From NCBI GenBank assembly GCA_903934325.1, contig CAIZNH010000010.1, positions 164,807-228,806 of the forward strand: a DNA stretch of 64,000 nt, in the 5' to 3' direction. Below are positions 1-9,123 of this stretch, piece by piece. How positions within the stretch are numbered: position 1 is the first letter of the stretch; each line of letters begins with the position of its first letter. The notes under the pieces are model-generated. The model ran no database searches, was not told the origin of the DNA, and saw only the letters and a list, made by a program, of their open reading frames with translations. A program made the position numbers and the translations under genes. This DNA comes from an uncultured Alphaproteobacteria bacterium. GTDB taxonomy: Bacteria > Pseudomonadota > Alphaproteobacteria > Sphingomonadales > Sphingomonadaceae.

Positions 1-678
1 GTCTGCCGTGGTGATCGCGGTCTCGATCCCGGCGCGGCTCAGCATCTTGCCGAAGGGCCCCGACAGATCGAGCGCACCGAGGCTCACGCCGCTGGCCCGC
101 GTGATCGGTCGCAGGCGCCAGACCAGATGATCATCCCCTCGCCCTGCGCGGCGGGCAGAGACCTGCCATTCCGTCTCGCCCTCGCCATCCGACAGGCTGT
201 CGATCGCTGCCGCTCCGTCGCGCCACGCGTCACGGGCAAGCCGCGTCAGCGCTTCGAGCGCCCCGCGCGCGAAGGGCAGCGCTGGTGGCGCAGCGGTGGT
301 GCCGAAGGTCTCGATGAAGGCACTATTGGCGCAGACAAGGCGGTTGGCGCGGTCGGTGATCGCCACCGCCTCGCCCGCCTGCTCGATCGCGGCAACAGTG
401 ACGGTCCAGTCGGGAGAAGTCTGCTGGTCCTGCGCGGGCGCAGTGCGCATCCGGTCGATCATCAACCCCGCGAGGAACAGCAGACCGACACCCAGAAGAA
501 AAACCAGTGCAACAAGCCAGCTCGATGTCGCCAAAAACAGCACCAGCGCGCTCGCCAGCAGAGCGCCCGCAAGGCCGCCCGCCAGCGAAACCGGAGGGAG
601 CGACACCCCGGCACCCGTCGGCGACGGCGTACCGGCATCACTCTCGCGTTTGGCAATAGGGCGTTTGAGCTCGGACAA
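1..678 (-). CDS. PAS-domain sensor histidine kinase, N-terminal part (gene runs off the window start)
   Basis: Only the first 226 residues are in the window; the frame is open to base 1. I take a TTG start at 678, because an in-frame stop lies just upstream and no ATG precedes the first hydrophobic stretch. Two adjacent membrane segments (about residues 28-48 and 52-72, joined by a very short turn) form a hairpin anchor. They are followed by a PAS-like segment from about residue 90, with an ITDRANRLVCAN core followed by AFIETFG, and then a second, less clear sensory region. A short double-TM N-terminus followed by PAS repeats is the layout of CckA-type cell-cycle hybrid kinases in alphaproteobacteria. 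The kinase and receiver domains are outside the window, so the CckA identity is inference. It lies upstream of nothing else on its strand; DUF2062 and smpB follow on the same strand to the right. Confidence 0.6.
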   Translation of the reverse strand, partial: MSELKRPIAKRESDAGTPSPTGAGVSLPPVSLAGGLAGALLASALVLFLATSSWLVALVFLLGVGLLFLAGLMIDRMRTAPAQDQQTSPDWTVTVAAIEQAGEAVAITDRANRLVCANSAFIETFGTTAAPPALPFARGALEALTRLARDAWRDGAAAIDSLSDGEGETEWQVSARRAGRGDDHLVWRLRPITRASGVSLGALDLSGPFGKMLSRAGIETAITTAD

Positions 679-740
679 GCGCTAATGTTCCCGTGGCTGG
701 ATCGGGGCCGGATTCAATCACGCTCCGGCCGGCAGCGTTC

Positions 741-1352
741 CTAACGCGAGCCGAGCCTGCGGTCGAGCCGCGCTTCCATCACCTTCAACCGTCTGGCGCG
801 TTTGCGGGCCACCACGGCGCGCCACACCCAGCCGGAGATGAAATAGCCGATCACCGGCGCAACGAAAGACAGCACCAGATAGCCGACCAGCGTCGCCCCG
901 GCGACGGCATAGGCCTCGGACATATAGGCCCAGGCCCCGCTTCCGGCCTTGGCGCTGACCACGGCGGGAGCCGCCGCACCGAACTGCAGCACGAATTCGC
1001 CGGTGCGGTTGGCGATCACGAGCCAGAATGGCAGCGTGAATGGATTGGTGACGAAAGTGACCAGCGCAGCCAGCGGCACATTGGCGCGCACCGGCAGGGC
1101 GAGAAAGGTCGAGATCAGGATCTGTCCCAAAGGGAAGATGAAAGCCGCAAACAGCCCCAGCGCAACCCCGCGCGGGACCGAGCGACGCGTGAAGCGCCAC
1201 AGCTCGGGCGAAAGCACGCGGTGGGCGACCGGCGCGAGAAAGCGGTTTTCCGCCATTTCCTCGCGCGTGGGCGTGTTCTTGCGGATGATGTCCATCGCCC
1301 AGGTCTTGGAGCGAAAGCCCAGCCCCTTCTTTGCGCCACGCTCGCCAGTCAT
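741..1352 (-). CDS. DUF2062 family membrane protein
   Basis: 203 residues. The start at 1352 is chosen because AAGGTG sits about seven bases upstream; a longer in-frame start at 1433 would add an Arg/Ala-rich leader of unlikely protein character. The family signature is present: RRSVPRGVALGLFAAF, then a GQ pair, the RANVPLAAL turn and TNPFTLPFW. Three to four hydrophobic helices lie between about residues 55 and 185. The C-terminus is strongly basic (RAVVARKRARRLKV), probably cytoplasmic. The family has no assigned biochemical role. In sphingomonads it commonly neighbours smpB, as it does here, but the functional link is unknown. Confidence 0.85.
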   Translation of the reverse strand: MTGERGAKKGLGFRSKTWAMDIIRKNTPTREEMAENRFLAPVAHRVLSPELWRFTRRSVPRGVALGLFAAFIFPLGQILISTFLALPVRANVPLAALVTFVTNPFTLPFWLVIANRTGEFVLQFGAAAPAVVSAKAGSGAWAYMSEAYAVAGATLVGYLVLSFVAPVIGYFISGWVWRAVVARKRARRLKVMEARLDRRLGSR

Positions 1353-1487
1353 GGATGCACCTTGCCCGCGCGCACGGAGCCAACGCGCCGAAGCGCGGCC
1401 TTCAGCCTTTCGGGAAGAGCGGGGATCATGCAAGCCACCATGTCAGGCAATATGGGTAGCATCGGTTTTCTGACCAGTAGGTGAATC

Positions 1488-1508
1488 CGCCGGAAACGGC
1501 GTTTTTTT
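1488..1508 (+). terminator. Terminator-like hairpin pointing rightward, antisense to smpB
   Basis: A perfect CGCCG-GAAA-CGGCG stem-loop (1488-1501) is followed directly by seven T residues (1502-1508) on the plus strand. This is the layout of an intrinsic terminator. No plus-strand gene lies upstream, and the T run overlaps the stop codon of smpB on the other strand. On the minus strand the stem lacks a trailing U tract, so it may serve there only as a 3'-end stabiliser. Confidence 0.5.
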
Positions 1509-1989
1509 AGCCGCGCTCGCGCATCAGGCGCGCCTTGTCGCGTTTCCAGTCGCGTTCCTTGATGCTGGCGCGCTTGTCATGGGTCTGCTTGCCCTTGGCG
1601 AGCGCCAGTTCCACCTTCGCGCGGCCCGTGCGGTTGAAGTATATCGACAGCGGCACCAGCGTCATGCCCTTGCGCTCCACCGCGCCGAACAGCTTTTCGA
1701 TCTCGCGTTCATGCAGCAGCAGCTTGCGCGGGCGGCGCGGCTCGTGATTGAGGCGGTTGCCATGGCTGTATTCCGGGATGTTGGCGTTGACGAGCCAGAC
1801 CTGCGAACCCTTCACCTCGGCAAAGCTCTCGGCAATGCTCGCCTCGCCGGCCCGCAGCGCCTTCACTTCGGTGCCCTGCAGCGCAAGCCCCGCTTCGAAA
1901 GTGTCCTCGATATGATAATCGAAACGCGCGCGACGGTTCTCGGCGACGGTTTTGAGCTTGTCGAAGGTTACGGGTTTGGGACGTGCCAT
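1507..1989 (-). CDS. smpB: SsrA-binding protein SmpB
   Basis: 160 residues, the normal family length. SmpB binds tmRNA and brings it to stalled ribosomes in trans-translation. The start at 1989 (MARPKPVTF) gives a family-like N-terminus; the longer frame from 2070 adds an implausible leader. The core is complete: [30 protein letters not shown], the [15 protein letters not shown] strand, and the basic C-terminal tail ([25 protein letters not shown]) that folds in the A site. The upstream ribosome-binding site is weak. Downstream on the same strand lies DUF2062. No tmRNA gene was found in the window. Confidence 0.97.
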   Translation of the reverse strand: MARPKPVTFDKLKTVAENRRARFDYHIEDTFEAGLALQGTEVKALRAGEASIAESFAEVKGSQVWLVNANIPEYSHGNRLNHEPRRPRKLLLHEREIEKLFGAVERKGMTLVPLSIYFNRTGRAKVELALAKGKQTHDKRASIKERDWKRDKARLMRERG

Positions 1990-2103
1990 AAGACCGCGCG
2001 ATTTAGGGATGCGCGCATCAAAAAGCGAGGGGCTTTGCGCTTTTGCCCTGTGCGCGGTAACCTTGGCCACTTGCGGGGTAAGTCAGGGGGGACGACGCGC
2101 ATC

Positions 2104-3168
2104 ATGGAGACGGTTCAGCCATTCAGCATTGCAGGCGAAGAGATTGCGCCGGGCACGATGCGCGATCTCGCCTTTCCGATCACCACCATGGCGACCGGAA
2201 ACACCTCGTCGCTGGGCGTCCGGGTGCTGCACGGAGCAAGACCCGGTCCCGCGATCTTCGTGAGCGCGGCGATCCACGGGGACGAGATCGTCGGGACCGC
2301 GGTGGTCCAGCGGCTCGCCCAGACGCTTGATCCGCAGGCGCTGGCGGGCACGGTGCTGCTGGTTCCGGTCGCCAACATCTTCGGTTTCATGACCCATTCG
2401 CGCTATCTGCCCGACAGGCGCGACCTCAACCGCTCCTTCCCGGGCAGCGCGGGCGGTTCGCTTGCGGGGCAGCTGGCGCATATCTTCTACCGCGAGATCG
2501 TGGGCCGCTGCGAACTTGGCATCGACATCCACACCGCCGCGATCCACCGCTACAACCTGCCGCAAATCCGCATCGCCTCGGGCAACAAGCGGCTGGTGGA
2601 GCTGGCCATGGCCTTCGGCGCGCCGGTGATCATCGAAAGCCCCTTGCGCGATGGCTCGCTGCGCGACCTTGCGCAGAAAAAGGGCGTCGACATGCTGCTG
2701 ATGGAAGCGGGCGAGGCACTGCGGTTCGACCGGCTCTCGATCGAGACGGGCGTTTCGGGCGTGAACCGGGTGCTGGCCCATCTCGGCATGATCGAGGCTG
2801 ACGACGGCCTCACCGAAGTCGGCATCCCGGCGCGCGCTAACAAGTCGAGCTGGGTGAGAGCGCCGCGCGGGGGCGTGACCCACCGTGTGCGCAAGAGCGG
2901 CGATCCGGTACGCAAGGGTGATGTGCTGGCCCGCGTCACCGGCCTGTTCGGCGATGATCCGCTCGAACTGGTCAGCCCGATCGACGGGATCATCATCGGC
3001 CACGCGACCCTGCCCGTGGTGCATCAGGGCGACGCGCTGTTCCACATCGCTGCCATCCCCAACCCCGAACGCGTCGGCGCGCGGATCGACACCATCACCG
3101 ATGCAATCCTCGCCAGTGAGCCCGAAGGCTCGGCCGAACGACTGCTCGACGAGGACGAAGTGGTCTAA
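2104..3168 (+). CDS. Succinylglutamate desuccinylase/aspartoacylase family zinc deacylase
   Basis: 354 residues. The start at 2104 (METVQPFSI) has a purine-rich AGGGGGG stretch upstream; the frame is open further upstream but there it is antisense to smpB. Zinc-peptidase-fold signatures are visible: AAIHGDEIVG (first His and Glu ligands), DRRDLNRSFPG (substrate-binding Asn-Arg), and DIHTAA (third ligand). A C-terminal beta domain (from about residue 255, PRGGVTHRV...) resembles the AspA/AstE-like subfamily that acts on unknown acylated amino compounds, not the dedicated AstE of arginine catabolism. No ast operon is nearby. The stop codon overlaps that of the convergent dapA (CTAA at 3165-3168). 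Confidence 0.85.
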   Translation: METVQPFSIAGEEIAPGTMRDLAFPITTMATGNTSSLGVRVLHGARPGPAIFVSAAIHGDEIVGTAVVQRLAQTLDPQALAGTVLLVPVANIFGFMTHSRYLPDRRDLNRSFPGSAGGSLAGQLAHIFYREIVGRCELGIDIHTAAIHRYNLPQIRIASGNKRLVELAMAFGAPVIIESPLRDGSLRDLAQKKGVDMLLMEAGEALRFDRLSIETGVSGVNRVLAHLGMIEADDGLTEVGIPARANKSSWVRAPRGGVTHRVRKSGDPVRKGDVLARVTGLFGDDPLELVSPIDGIIIGHATLPVVHQGDALFHIAAIPNPERVGARIDTITDAILASEPEGSAERLLDEDEVV

Positions 3169-4052
3169 GTCGGCAGCACGCCCGCCAGCACCAAAGCTTC
3201 GTCCACCGCGCGCTTGGCTTCGTCCGAGCACTCCACCAGCGGCAGGCGCACTTCGGGCGCGATCCAGTCGTGGACGCGGGAGAGCGCATATTTCACCGGC
3301 GCAGGGCTTGCGTCCGAGAACATCGCGTAGTGGAGCGGGAACAGGCGATCATTCAGCTGCCGGGCCTTCTTCAGCTCGTTGGCGGCGATCGCTTCATGGA
3401 ATTCCGCGCACAGCGCCGGAGCGACATTGGCCGTCACCGAAATGCACCCGCGCCCGCCCGCCGCCGCGTGGGGCAGCCACAGCTCGTCATTGCCCGAAAG
3501 CTGGCAAAACTCGCGCCCGATGCCCATGCGGTGATCGGCCACGCGCGAAAGGTCTCCCGAGGCATCCTTGATGGCGATGATCCGGTCGGGATACTTGCGC
3601 ACCAGCTCGACCACAGTGTCGTCGAGCAGATCGGTCACCGTGCGAGCGGGCACGTTGTAGAGCACGATCGGCAGCTCGCAGTTTTCCGCCAGATAGCTGA
3701 AATGGGCGATCAGTCCGCGCTGGCTCGGGCGGTTGTAATAGGGCGCAACGCACAGTCCGGCCGCCGCGCCCGCTTTCTTGGCGAAGTTCATGTGCAGCTG
3801 GGCGTTGCGGGTATCGTTCGAGCCGCAGCCCGCGATCACCGGAACACGGCCCGCGGCCTGCTCGATGCACACCTCGATCACGCGGTGATGCTCGGCATTG
3901 GAGAGGGTCGAGGCCTCGCCCGTCGTCCCGCAGGGCACCAGCGCTGCGCTGCCGTTCTCGATCTGCCAGTCGACCAGCCGCCGGAAGGCCGCCTCGTCAA
4001 ACGACCCGCCGCGAAAAGGAGTCACCAGAGCGGGTATCGATCCGCTGAACAT
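3165..4052 (-). CDS. dapA: 4-hydroxy-tetrahydrodipicolinate synthase
   Basis: 295 residues, typical for DapA, which condenses pyruvate with aspartate semialdehyde at the entry to lysine and diaminopimelate synthesis. The start at 4052 (MFSGSIPALV) has AGGAC about eight bases upstream; an upstream in-frame Met would add a short non-conserved leader. Class I aldolase features: GTTGE at 42-46, LYNVPART (Tyr132) and the Schiff-base Lys162 in IAIKDASG. Cytoplasmic tetramer by family. It is divergent from the lytic transglycosylase gene across a 96-bp gap and convergent with the deacylase gene. Both flanking envelope genes fit a cell-wall context, though co-regulation is not shown. Confidence 0.97.
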   Translation of the reverse strand: MFSGSIPALVTPFRGGSFDEAAFRRLVDWQIENGSAALVPCGTTGEASTLSNAEHHRVIEVCIEQAAGRVPVIAGCGSNDTRNAQLHMNFAKKAGAAAGLCVAPYYNRPSQRGLIAHFSYLAENCELPIVLYNVPARTVTDLLDDTVVELVRKYPDRIIAIKDASGDLSRVADHRMGIGREFCQLSGNDELWLPHAAAGGRGCISVTANVAPALCAEFHEAIAANELKKARQLNDRLFPLHYAMFSDASPAPVKYALSRVHDWIAPEVRLPLVECSDEAKRAVDEALVLAGVLPT

Positions 4053-4148
4053 TGCTTTTGTCCTGTCTTCATCATTAGGTTGGAACATCGCGAAGCACTG
4101 CTCCGTTACGTTCCACGTTAAGCGCCTACTAAGGAGCCGATCGGCACA

Positions 4149-6119
4149 ATGTCCAGCATGGTCGAACCTCGCGTCACGCAGACCCGGCATTTCGCGCTGC
4201 TTGCCGCGTCGCTGGCGCTGGGCTGCGCAGCCGCTCCGCTGATGGCCCAGAGCTGGGGGCAGCCGGTGGACGGCGGCAATCTGGTGGCGCGCACAAGCGG
4301 GGAGATGGACACCGCGCTTGCCCGCTGGGAGATGCTCCAGGCCAGCCGCGAGATGCGCTTTGTCGACTATGCCAGCTTCGTGCTCGCCTATCCCAATTTC
4401 CCCCGCAACGAGATCCTGCGCCTCAGGGCCGAGGCAGCGCTCGACCGCGACGCGCCGTCGCAGGCGGAAATCTTGCGCTATTTCGACGCCTTCCCGCCGC
4501 TGACCAATCCGGCCCGGGCGCGCTATGCGCTGGCGCTGGCCGCAGCCCAGCGGCCCGAAGCGCCCGCCGAGGCGCGCAAGGCATGGCGCGGCGGGGCGAT
4601 GGCCGATCCGGTCGAGCTCTATCTCGCCGGGCTTTATGGCGCGCAATTCACGAGCGAGGATCATGCCGCGCGGGTCGATGCGCTGCTGTGGCAGGGCAAG
4701 GCCGATGCGGCATCGCGCCAAATCGTCAACCTTGCGGAAGGCGACCGCCCGATGGCCCTCGCCCGGCTCGCCCTGCTGCGCCGCACCCGCCCGGACGAGG
4801 CAGGGATCACCGCGCCGGCATCGGCCATGTCGGACCCGGGGTTTGTCTATAACCTCGTCAATTTCTTGCGCGCCAGCGGACAGAATGCCGAAGCCGTGCG
4901 GGTGTTGGCGACCGGGCCGAATTTCACCCGCCCGGCGCTCGATCCCGAGGATTTCGTCGCCGACATGCTGGCGCTCGCCAAGTCCGGTACCGCGCGCGAA
5001 GCGGCGTTGATCGCGGCGCGGGTCGATGATCTGTTTGCGCCGGGAGAGGATGTCTCCAAGACGAGCTTCACCTTGCGCGATCGCTACACCGATCTCGTCT
5101 GGCTCGGCGGCACCAAGGCGCTGTGGAGCCTTGGCGACGGCGCGGCCGCTGCCCCGCTGTTCCGCCGCTATGGCGATGCCGCGCGCACGCCGCTGACCAA
5201 GGCCAAGGGCTATTACTGGGCCGGACGCGCAGCGCGTCAGGCCGGGAACGAGGCGGCTGCACGCGGGCTGTTCGAGACCGCCGCCCAGTGGCCGCATTAC
5301 TATTACGGCCAGCTGGCGATTGCTGCCCTCGGCCGCGAGATGCCGCGTTTCGAGCCCCTGCCCGAGGTTGCGATCACAGCCGCCGACCGCTCCGCTTTCG
5401 AGAACAACGCGCTGGTGCAGGCGATCCGCGCCATGGCCCGCACGCGGCGCGACTGGCGCACCGAGCGGCGCTTCTTCGAGGCGCTGGGCGATGAGGCCGA
5501 TACCCCGCAGGAACTCACCATGGCCGCGCAACTGGCCGCCGAAGTCCGGCTCGACGAGATGGCGGTGGTGATTGGCATGAAGGCAGGCGAGAACGGCCTG
5601 ACCGGCTATGAACGCATCGGCTTTCCGGTGATCGCCACGCCGGTGGTCAATGACTGGACCATGGTCCACGCGATCAGCCGCCAGGAAAGCGAGTTCGACC
5701 GCACGCGCGTCTCCCACGCCGGCGCGCGCGGGGTGATGCAGCTGATGCCCGGCACCGCGCGCGAGCAAGCGGGCAAGCTTGGCATGAACTATCTCGCCGC
5801 CGATCTCACCGGCTCGCCCTCTTACAACATCCAGCTGGGCGATGCCTATTTCGCGCGGATGCTGAGCTATTACGGCGGTGCCTATCCGCTTGCGGTGGGG
5901 GCCTATAATGCTGGGCCGGGCCGCGTGAACGAATGGCTGCGCCTCAATGGCGATCCGCGCACCGGAGCGATCGACTGGGTGACCTGGGTCGAGAAGATTC
6001 CCGCCAATTTCGAGACGCGCTATTACATCATGCGCGTCATCGGCAACGCGGTGACCTATTCGCACATGTATCCGCGCGAGGCCGGTCTGCCGCGCCCGAT
6101 CAACACCTTCCTGCGCTGA
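4149..6119 (+). CDS. Lytic murein transglycosylase (Slt family)
   Basis: 656 residues. A signal peptide with hydrophobic core LLAASLALGCAAAPL and an AQS-type cleavage region is at 1-35, so the product is periplasmic. The long middle part is alpha-helical and superhelical as in Slt70. The C-terminal SLT domain (about 495-640) has the catalytic glutamate Glu513 in AISRQESEFD, then GARGVMQLMPGTA and AVGAYNAGPGRV. It cleaves the MurNAc-GlcNAc bond to give 1,6-anhydro ends. AAGGAG lies 12 bases before ATG 4149; an alternative ATG at 4158 is possible. greB follows after 10 bases. Confidence 0.93.
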   Translation: MSSMVEPRVTQTRHFALLAASLALGCAAAPLMAQSWGQPVDGGNLVARTSGEMDTALARWEMLQASREMRFVDYASFVLAYPNFPRNEILRLRAEAALDRDAPSQAEILRYFDAFPPLTNPARARYALALAAAQRPEAPAEARKAWRGGAMADPVELYLAGLYGAQFTSEDHAARVDALLWQGKADAASRQIVNLAEGDRPMALARLALLRRTRPDEAGITAPASAMSDPGFVYNLVNFLRASGQNAEAVRVLATGPNFTRPALDPEDFVADMLALAKSGTAREAALIAARVDDLFAPGEDVSKTSFTLRDRYTDLVWLGGTKALWSLGDGAAAAPLFRRYGDAARTPLTKAKGYYWAGRAARQAGNEAAARGLFETAAQWPHYYYGQLAIAALGREMPRFEPLPEVAITAADRSAFENNALVQAIRAMARTRRDWRTERRFFEALGDEADTPQELTMAAQLAAEVRLDEMAVVIGMKAGENGLTGYERIGFPVIATPVVNDWTMVHAISRQESEFDRTRVSHAGARGVMQLMPGTAREQAGKLGMNYLAADLTGSPSYNIQLGDAYFARMLSYYGGAYPLAVGAYNAGPGRVNEWLRLNGDPRTGAIDWVTWVEKIPANFETRYYIMRVIGNAVTYSHMYPREAGLPRPINTFLR

Positions 6120-6129
6120 CGGCAAAGCC

Positions 6130-6609
6130 ATGAAACCGGCGGGTCCACCCATCACGCCAGCGGGAATGGCGGCCTTGAAGGCACGCTATGACCATCTGCT
6201 GGGCACCGAGCGTCCGGCGATTGTCGAGATCGTCAGCTGGGCGGCTGGCAATGGCGACCGCTCGGAGAACGGCGACTATCTCTATGGCCGCAAGAAGATG
6301 CGCGAGATCGACCGCGAGCTCGCTCACCTCGCCCGGCGGATGAAGGTGCTGCGGGTGGTCGATCCGGCGACAGCAGTCGACCGGAGCCGCGTGTTCTTCG
6401 GCGCGCGGGTCACCATCGCGGACGAGGATGACAACCATCAGACCGTTCAACTGGTCGGCGATGACGAGGCCGATGCGGGCAGCGGAAGGATCGGCTGGAA
6501 CGCACCGCTGGCACGCGCGCTCAGGGGCGCTGGCGTGGGCGATCTGCGCATTGTCACCCTGCCCTCGGGCAGCCGCGAATGGGAAGTCATGGACATCGCC
6601 TATGACTAG
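6130..6609 (+). CDS. greB: Transcription elongation factor GreB
   Basis: 159 residues. Gre factors enter the RNA polymerase secondary channel and stimulate cleavage of backtracked RNA. The N-terminal coiled coil carries the acidic tip in GNGDRSENGDY and the GreB-type continuation LYGRKKMREIDREL and LARRMKVLRVVDP. The C-terminal FKBP-like domain spans about 80-159. GreB is favoured over GreA by the RPAIVEIVSWAAGNGDRSE form of the coil and the basic patch. It starts 10 bases after the transglycosylase stop and its 3' end overlaps the next gene by 8 bases, so the three genes are probably cotranscribed. Confidence 0.9.
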   Translation: MKPAGPPITPAGMAALKARYDHLLGTERPAIVEIVSWAAGNGDRSENGDYLYGRKKMREIDRELAHLARRMKVLRVVDPATAVDRSRVFFGARVTIADEDDNHQTVQLVGDDEADAGSGRIGWNAPLARALRGAGVGDLRIVTLPSGSREWEVMDIAYD

Positions 6610-7069
6610 GCTGGCCGTCCTACCCCTTGCTGTGCTCGCCCTTGCCGCGACACCCCTTGCAGCGCGCGACAGTCTGGGCGTTTACGATGGCTGGGCCGCG
6701 TTCCGCGATGCGAGCCCTGCGCGTTGCTATGCCATTGCCAAGCCGCAAGGCCGCCCCGCCGCTCCCGCCTATGCAACAGTGTCGAACTGGCCGGAGCGCA
6801 AGGTGCGCGGCGCGGTGCATTTCGTGCTCTCGCGAGAGGTCGCCGCAAACGCCGCCGTGCGCCTCAGCCTCGGCAGCAAGCGCTTCACACTGGTTGCCAA
6901 GGGCCGCAACGCCTGGGCTGCCGATCCGCAGGGCGATGCCGCGATTATCGCCGCCATGCGCTCCGCCACCAGCATGAGCGTCTCGGGGCCCGGCTTCACC
7001 GATCGCTACACGCTGGCAGGCGCCGCCACCGCCATCGACGCGGCCATTGTCGGGTGTGCCAAGCGCTGA
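6602..7069 (+). CDS. Small secreted protein, possible invasion-associated locus B (IalB)-like
   Basis: 155 residues. The ATG at 6602 overlaps the greB stop (TATGACTAG), implying translational coupling. A signal peptide ([18 protein letters not shown]) covers about 1-21. The mature part has a GWAAF segment, a Cys in [11 protein letters not shown] and a second Cys near the C-terminus (VGCAKR), which could form a disulfide; it is otherwise beta-rich. Short periplasmic proteins of IalB type often sit next to rlmN in sphingomonads, which is the basis for the family suggestion. Sequence similarity to IalB is weak by eye, so treat the name as tentative. Confidence 0.6.
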   Translation: MTRLAVLPLAVLALAATPLAARDSLGVYDGWAAFRDASPARCYAIAKPQGRPAAPAYATVSNWPERKVRGAVHFVLSREVAANAAVRLSLGSKRFTLVAKGRNAWAADPQGDAAIIAAMRSATSMSVSGPGFTDRYTLAGAATAIDAAIVGCAKR

Positions 7070-7109
7070 CTCGCCAAACGGCGCTTCTCGCACTATAGGG
7101 CCGCCACCC

Positions 7110-8381
7110 ATGGCCGATACTGCACTCATGACCATTCCGGGCCTCGTTGACCCGGTTCCCGCCTCGCGCGACATCACGCCGCGTGCCGATGGCCGTATTG
7201 ACCTCATCGGCCTGCCCCGCCCGCGCATCCGCGAGCTGTTCGAGGAAGCGGGCCTTGATGCCAAGGCCGCAAAGCTGCGCGCCAAGCAGGTGTTCCACTG
7301 GCTCTACCACCGCGGCGTCACAGATTTCGAGGCGATGACCGATATCGCCAAGCCGATGCGCCCGTGGCTCGCCGAACGCTTCGTGATCGGCCGGCCCGAT
7401 GTGGTCGAGGCCCAGCATTCGGTCGACGGCACCCGCAAGTGGCTCCTGCGCACCGCCGACGGCCATGATTTCGAGATGGTTTTCATCCCCGACGAGACGC
7501 GCGGCACCCTGTGCGTCTCCAGCCAGGTCGGCTGCACGCTCACCTGTTCGTTCTGCCACACCGGCACGATGAAGCTGGTGAGGAACCTCACCCCTGGCGA
7601 GATTGTCGGCCAGGTGATGCTCGCCCGCGACGCGCTGGGTGAATGGCCGCGCGGAACGATGATCAGCGATGCCGACGTGATCGACGAGGATGACGAGGCG
7701 GGCCACTACACCGCCGATGGCCGTCTGCTCACCAACATCGTGATGATGGGCATGGGCGAGCCGCTCTACAATTTCGATCACGTGCGCGATGCATTGAAGC
7801 TGGTGATGGATGGCGACGGGCTTGCCCTCTCCAAGCGCCGCATCACGCTTTCGACCAGCGGCGTCATCCCGATGATGGAACGCTGCGGCGAGGAAATCGG
7901 GGTGAACCTTGCCGTGTCCCTTCACGGCGTGCGCAAGGAAGTGCGCGACGAGCTGGTGCCATTGAACAAGAAATACGGCATCGACGATCTCTTGCAGGCC
8001 TGCGCCGACTATCCCGGTGCCTCGAACGCGCGGCGCATCACGTTTGAATATGTGATGATCAAGGACAAGAACGACAGCGACGATGACGCGCGCGAGCTGG
8101 TCCGGCTGCTCAAGGAATACAAGCTGCCCGCCAAGGTCAATCTCATCCCCTTCAACCCCTGGCCGGGTGCGGGCTACGAGACCTCGGCCCCCGAACGCAT
8201 CCGCCGCTTTTCCGAAATCGTCTTCGAAGGCGGTTTTTCCGCCCCGGTGCGCACGCCGCGCGGTCGCGATATCGATGCGGCTTGCGGGCAATTGAAGACG
8301 GCGGCCGAGAAGAAGTCCCGCGCCCAGCGTGACCGCGAGGCGGCTGAAGCAGCTGCTGGTGCTGCCGCCGCGCTTGATTGA
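7110..8381 (+). CDS. rlmN: 23S rRNA (adenine(2503)-C(2))-methyltransferase RlmN
   Basis: 423 residues, cytoplasmic radical-SAM enzyme that methylates A2503 of 23S rRNA and A37 of some tRNAs. The CxxxCxxC cluster is at Cys142, Cys146 and Cys149 ([10 protein letters not shown]), preceded by [16 protein letters not shown] and the SAM-binding [11 protein letters not shown] strand follow, then LAVSLHG. The catalytic C-terminal Cys is in [13 protein letters not shown] start at 7110 ([11 protein letters not shown]) is chosen over a longer start that would overlap the previous gene. The C-terminal 25 residues are an Ala/Glu-rich tail of no obvious function. Confidence 0.96.
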   Translation: MADTALMTIPGLVDPVPASRDITPRADGRIDLIGLPRPRIRELFEEAGLDAKAAKLRAKQVFHWLYHRGVTDFEAMTDIAKPMRPWLAERFVIGRPDVVEAQHSVDGTRKWLLRTADGHDFEMVFIPDETRGTLCVSSQVGCTLTCSFCHTGTMKLVRNLTPGEIVGQVMLARDALGEWPRGTMISDADVIDEDDEAGHYTADGRLLTNIVMMGMGEPLYNFDHVRDALKLVMDGDGLALSKRRITLSTSGVIPMMERCGEEIGVNLAVSLHGVRKEVRDELVPLNKKYGIDDLLQACADYPGASNARRITFEYVMIKDKNDSDDDARELVRLLKEYKLPAKVNLIPFNPWPGAGYETSAPERIRRFSEIVFEGGFSAPVRTPRGRDIDAACGQLKTAAEKKSRAQRDREAAEAAAGAAAALD

Positions 8382-8434
8382 CGCTATGGCCCACGCGGCG
8401 TAGTCTTGCAGACACCTCGACGAGGGAGGACCGC

Positions 8435-9001
8435 ATGACGCCCACCGGCCCAAAAATCACCATGCTGCTCGGCGCTTTTGCGCTCGCGGTGACGTCCGTT
8501 CCCGCCACCGCGCAGTTCGGCAGCCTGCTCAATTCCTCCAAGCGCGGCGCGGACAAGGCCGATAATTGCGGCAAGGGCAAGAAGGGGGATCGCGGACGCG
8601 GGGCGCTCGGCGGATTGCTCGGCGGGGCGGTTGACGAACTTGCCCGCAGCGCAGGGATTTCATCCTGGGTTCCGGTGCCCGAATTCTCCGACCAGCTCTC
8701 CGAAAGCATCGCCTGCCGGCTCGATCCCGAGGAGCAGAAACAGGCCGCCGAAGCCACGCTGGAAGCCACCCGCGCCGAGGGCGAGGACGCTGTGCCCGAA
8801 GTCGGCGCGAGCGCATCATGGACCTCGGCCACACGCGAGAATGTCAGCGGCACATCCACCGTCACCTCGCGCGATGCCTCGCAAGGCAGCCTTGACTGCA
8901 TCACCGTCACCGATGTGGCGATCATCGAGGGCGAAGAAGCCCGCGCCGAAAAGCGCATGTGCCGTGCGCCGGGCTCGGCCCGCTATTCGATCGTCGCGTG
9001 A
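8435..9001 (+). CDS. Secreted protein, unknown, with surface-antigen-like C-terminal repeat
   Basis: 188 residues. GGGAGGA sits five bases before ATG 8435. A signal peptide ends near ATAQFGS. A glycine-rich GALGGLLGGAV helix (about residues 50-62) resembles a glycine zipper. The C-terminal half (ASASWTSATRENVSGTSTV, then DCITVTDVAIIEGEEA and KRMCRAPG) carries two cysteines in a pattern that recalls the 17-kDa surface-antigen C-terminal domain, but this is weak similarity judged by eye. The stop overlaps the GTG of the next small frame (8998). Probably periplasmic or outer-membrane associated; no function can be assigned. Confidence 0.7.
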   Translation: MTPTGPKITMLLGAFALAVTSVPATAQFGSLLNSSKRGADKADNCGKGKKGDRGRGALGGLLGGAVDELARSAGISSWVPVPEFSDQLSESIACRLDPEEQKQAAEATLEATRAEGEDAVPEVGASASWTSATRENVSGTSTVTSRDASQGSLDCITVTDVAIIEGEEARAEKRMCRAPGSARYSIVA

Positions 9002-9123
9002 TCGCCTTCGCCCGCCCCCTTGCAGCGCTCGCCGCACTGGCCTTGCTGACGGGGGCAACCGCCATGGACAAGGACAACCCCACCTGCCCGGCCGAACCCG
9101 ATTTTGGCCCCGGACCGCGATGA
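8998..9123 (+). CDS. Signal-peptide-only frame upstream of the COG3904-like gene
   Basis: A 41-codon frame starting with GTG, overlapping the previous stop by 4 bases. It encodes a convincing signal sequence (FARPLAALAALALLTGATA) followed by a short mature stretch with one Cys ending in PDFGPGPR. It stops in the TGA of an ATGA overlap, where the next frame begins MTLTPADKGG. The peptide looks like the missing N-terminus of that downstream protein, separated from it by one base. Whether this is a genuine two-gene overlap, a frameshift mutation or a sequencing indel cannot be told from sequence alone. Confidence 0.4.
   Translation: MIAFARPLAALAALALLTGATAMDKDNPTCPAEPDFGPGPR

Noticed and set aside
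127..744. Plus-strand frame over the sensor kinase gene
   Set aside because: Shadow of the minus-strand kinase, which has membrane segments and a PAS-like core.
4053..6155. Long minus-strand frame continuing dapA upstream across the transglycosylase gene
   Set aside because: The dapA part has its own start and ribosome-binding site at 4052; the rest is the shadow of the Slt gene.
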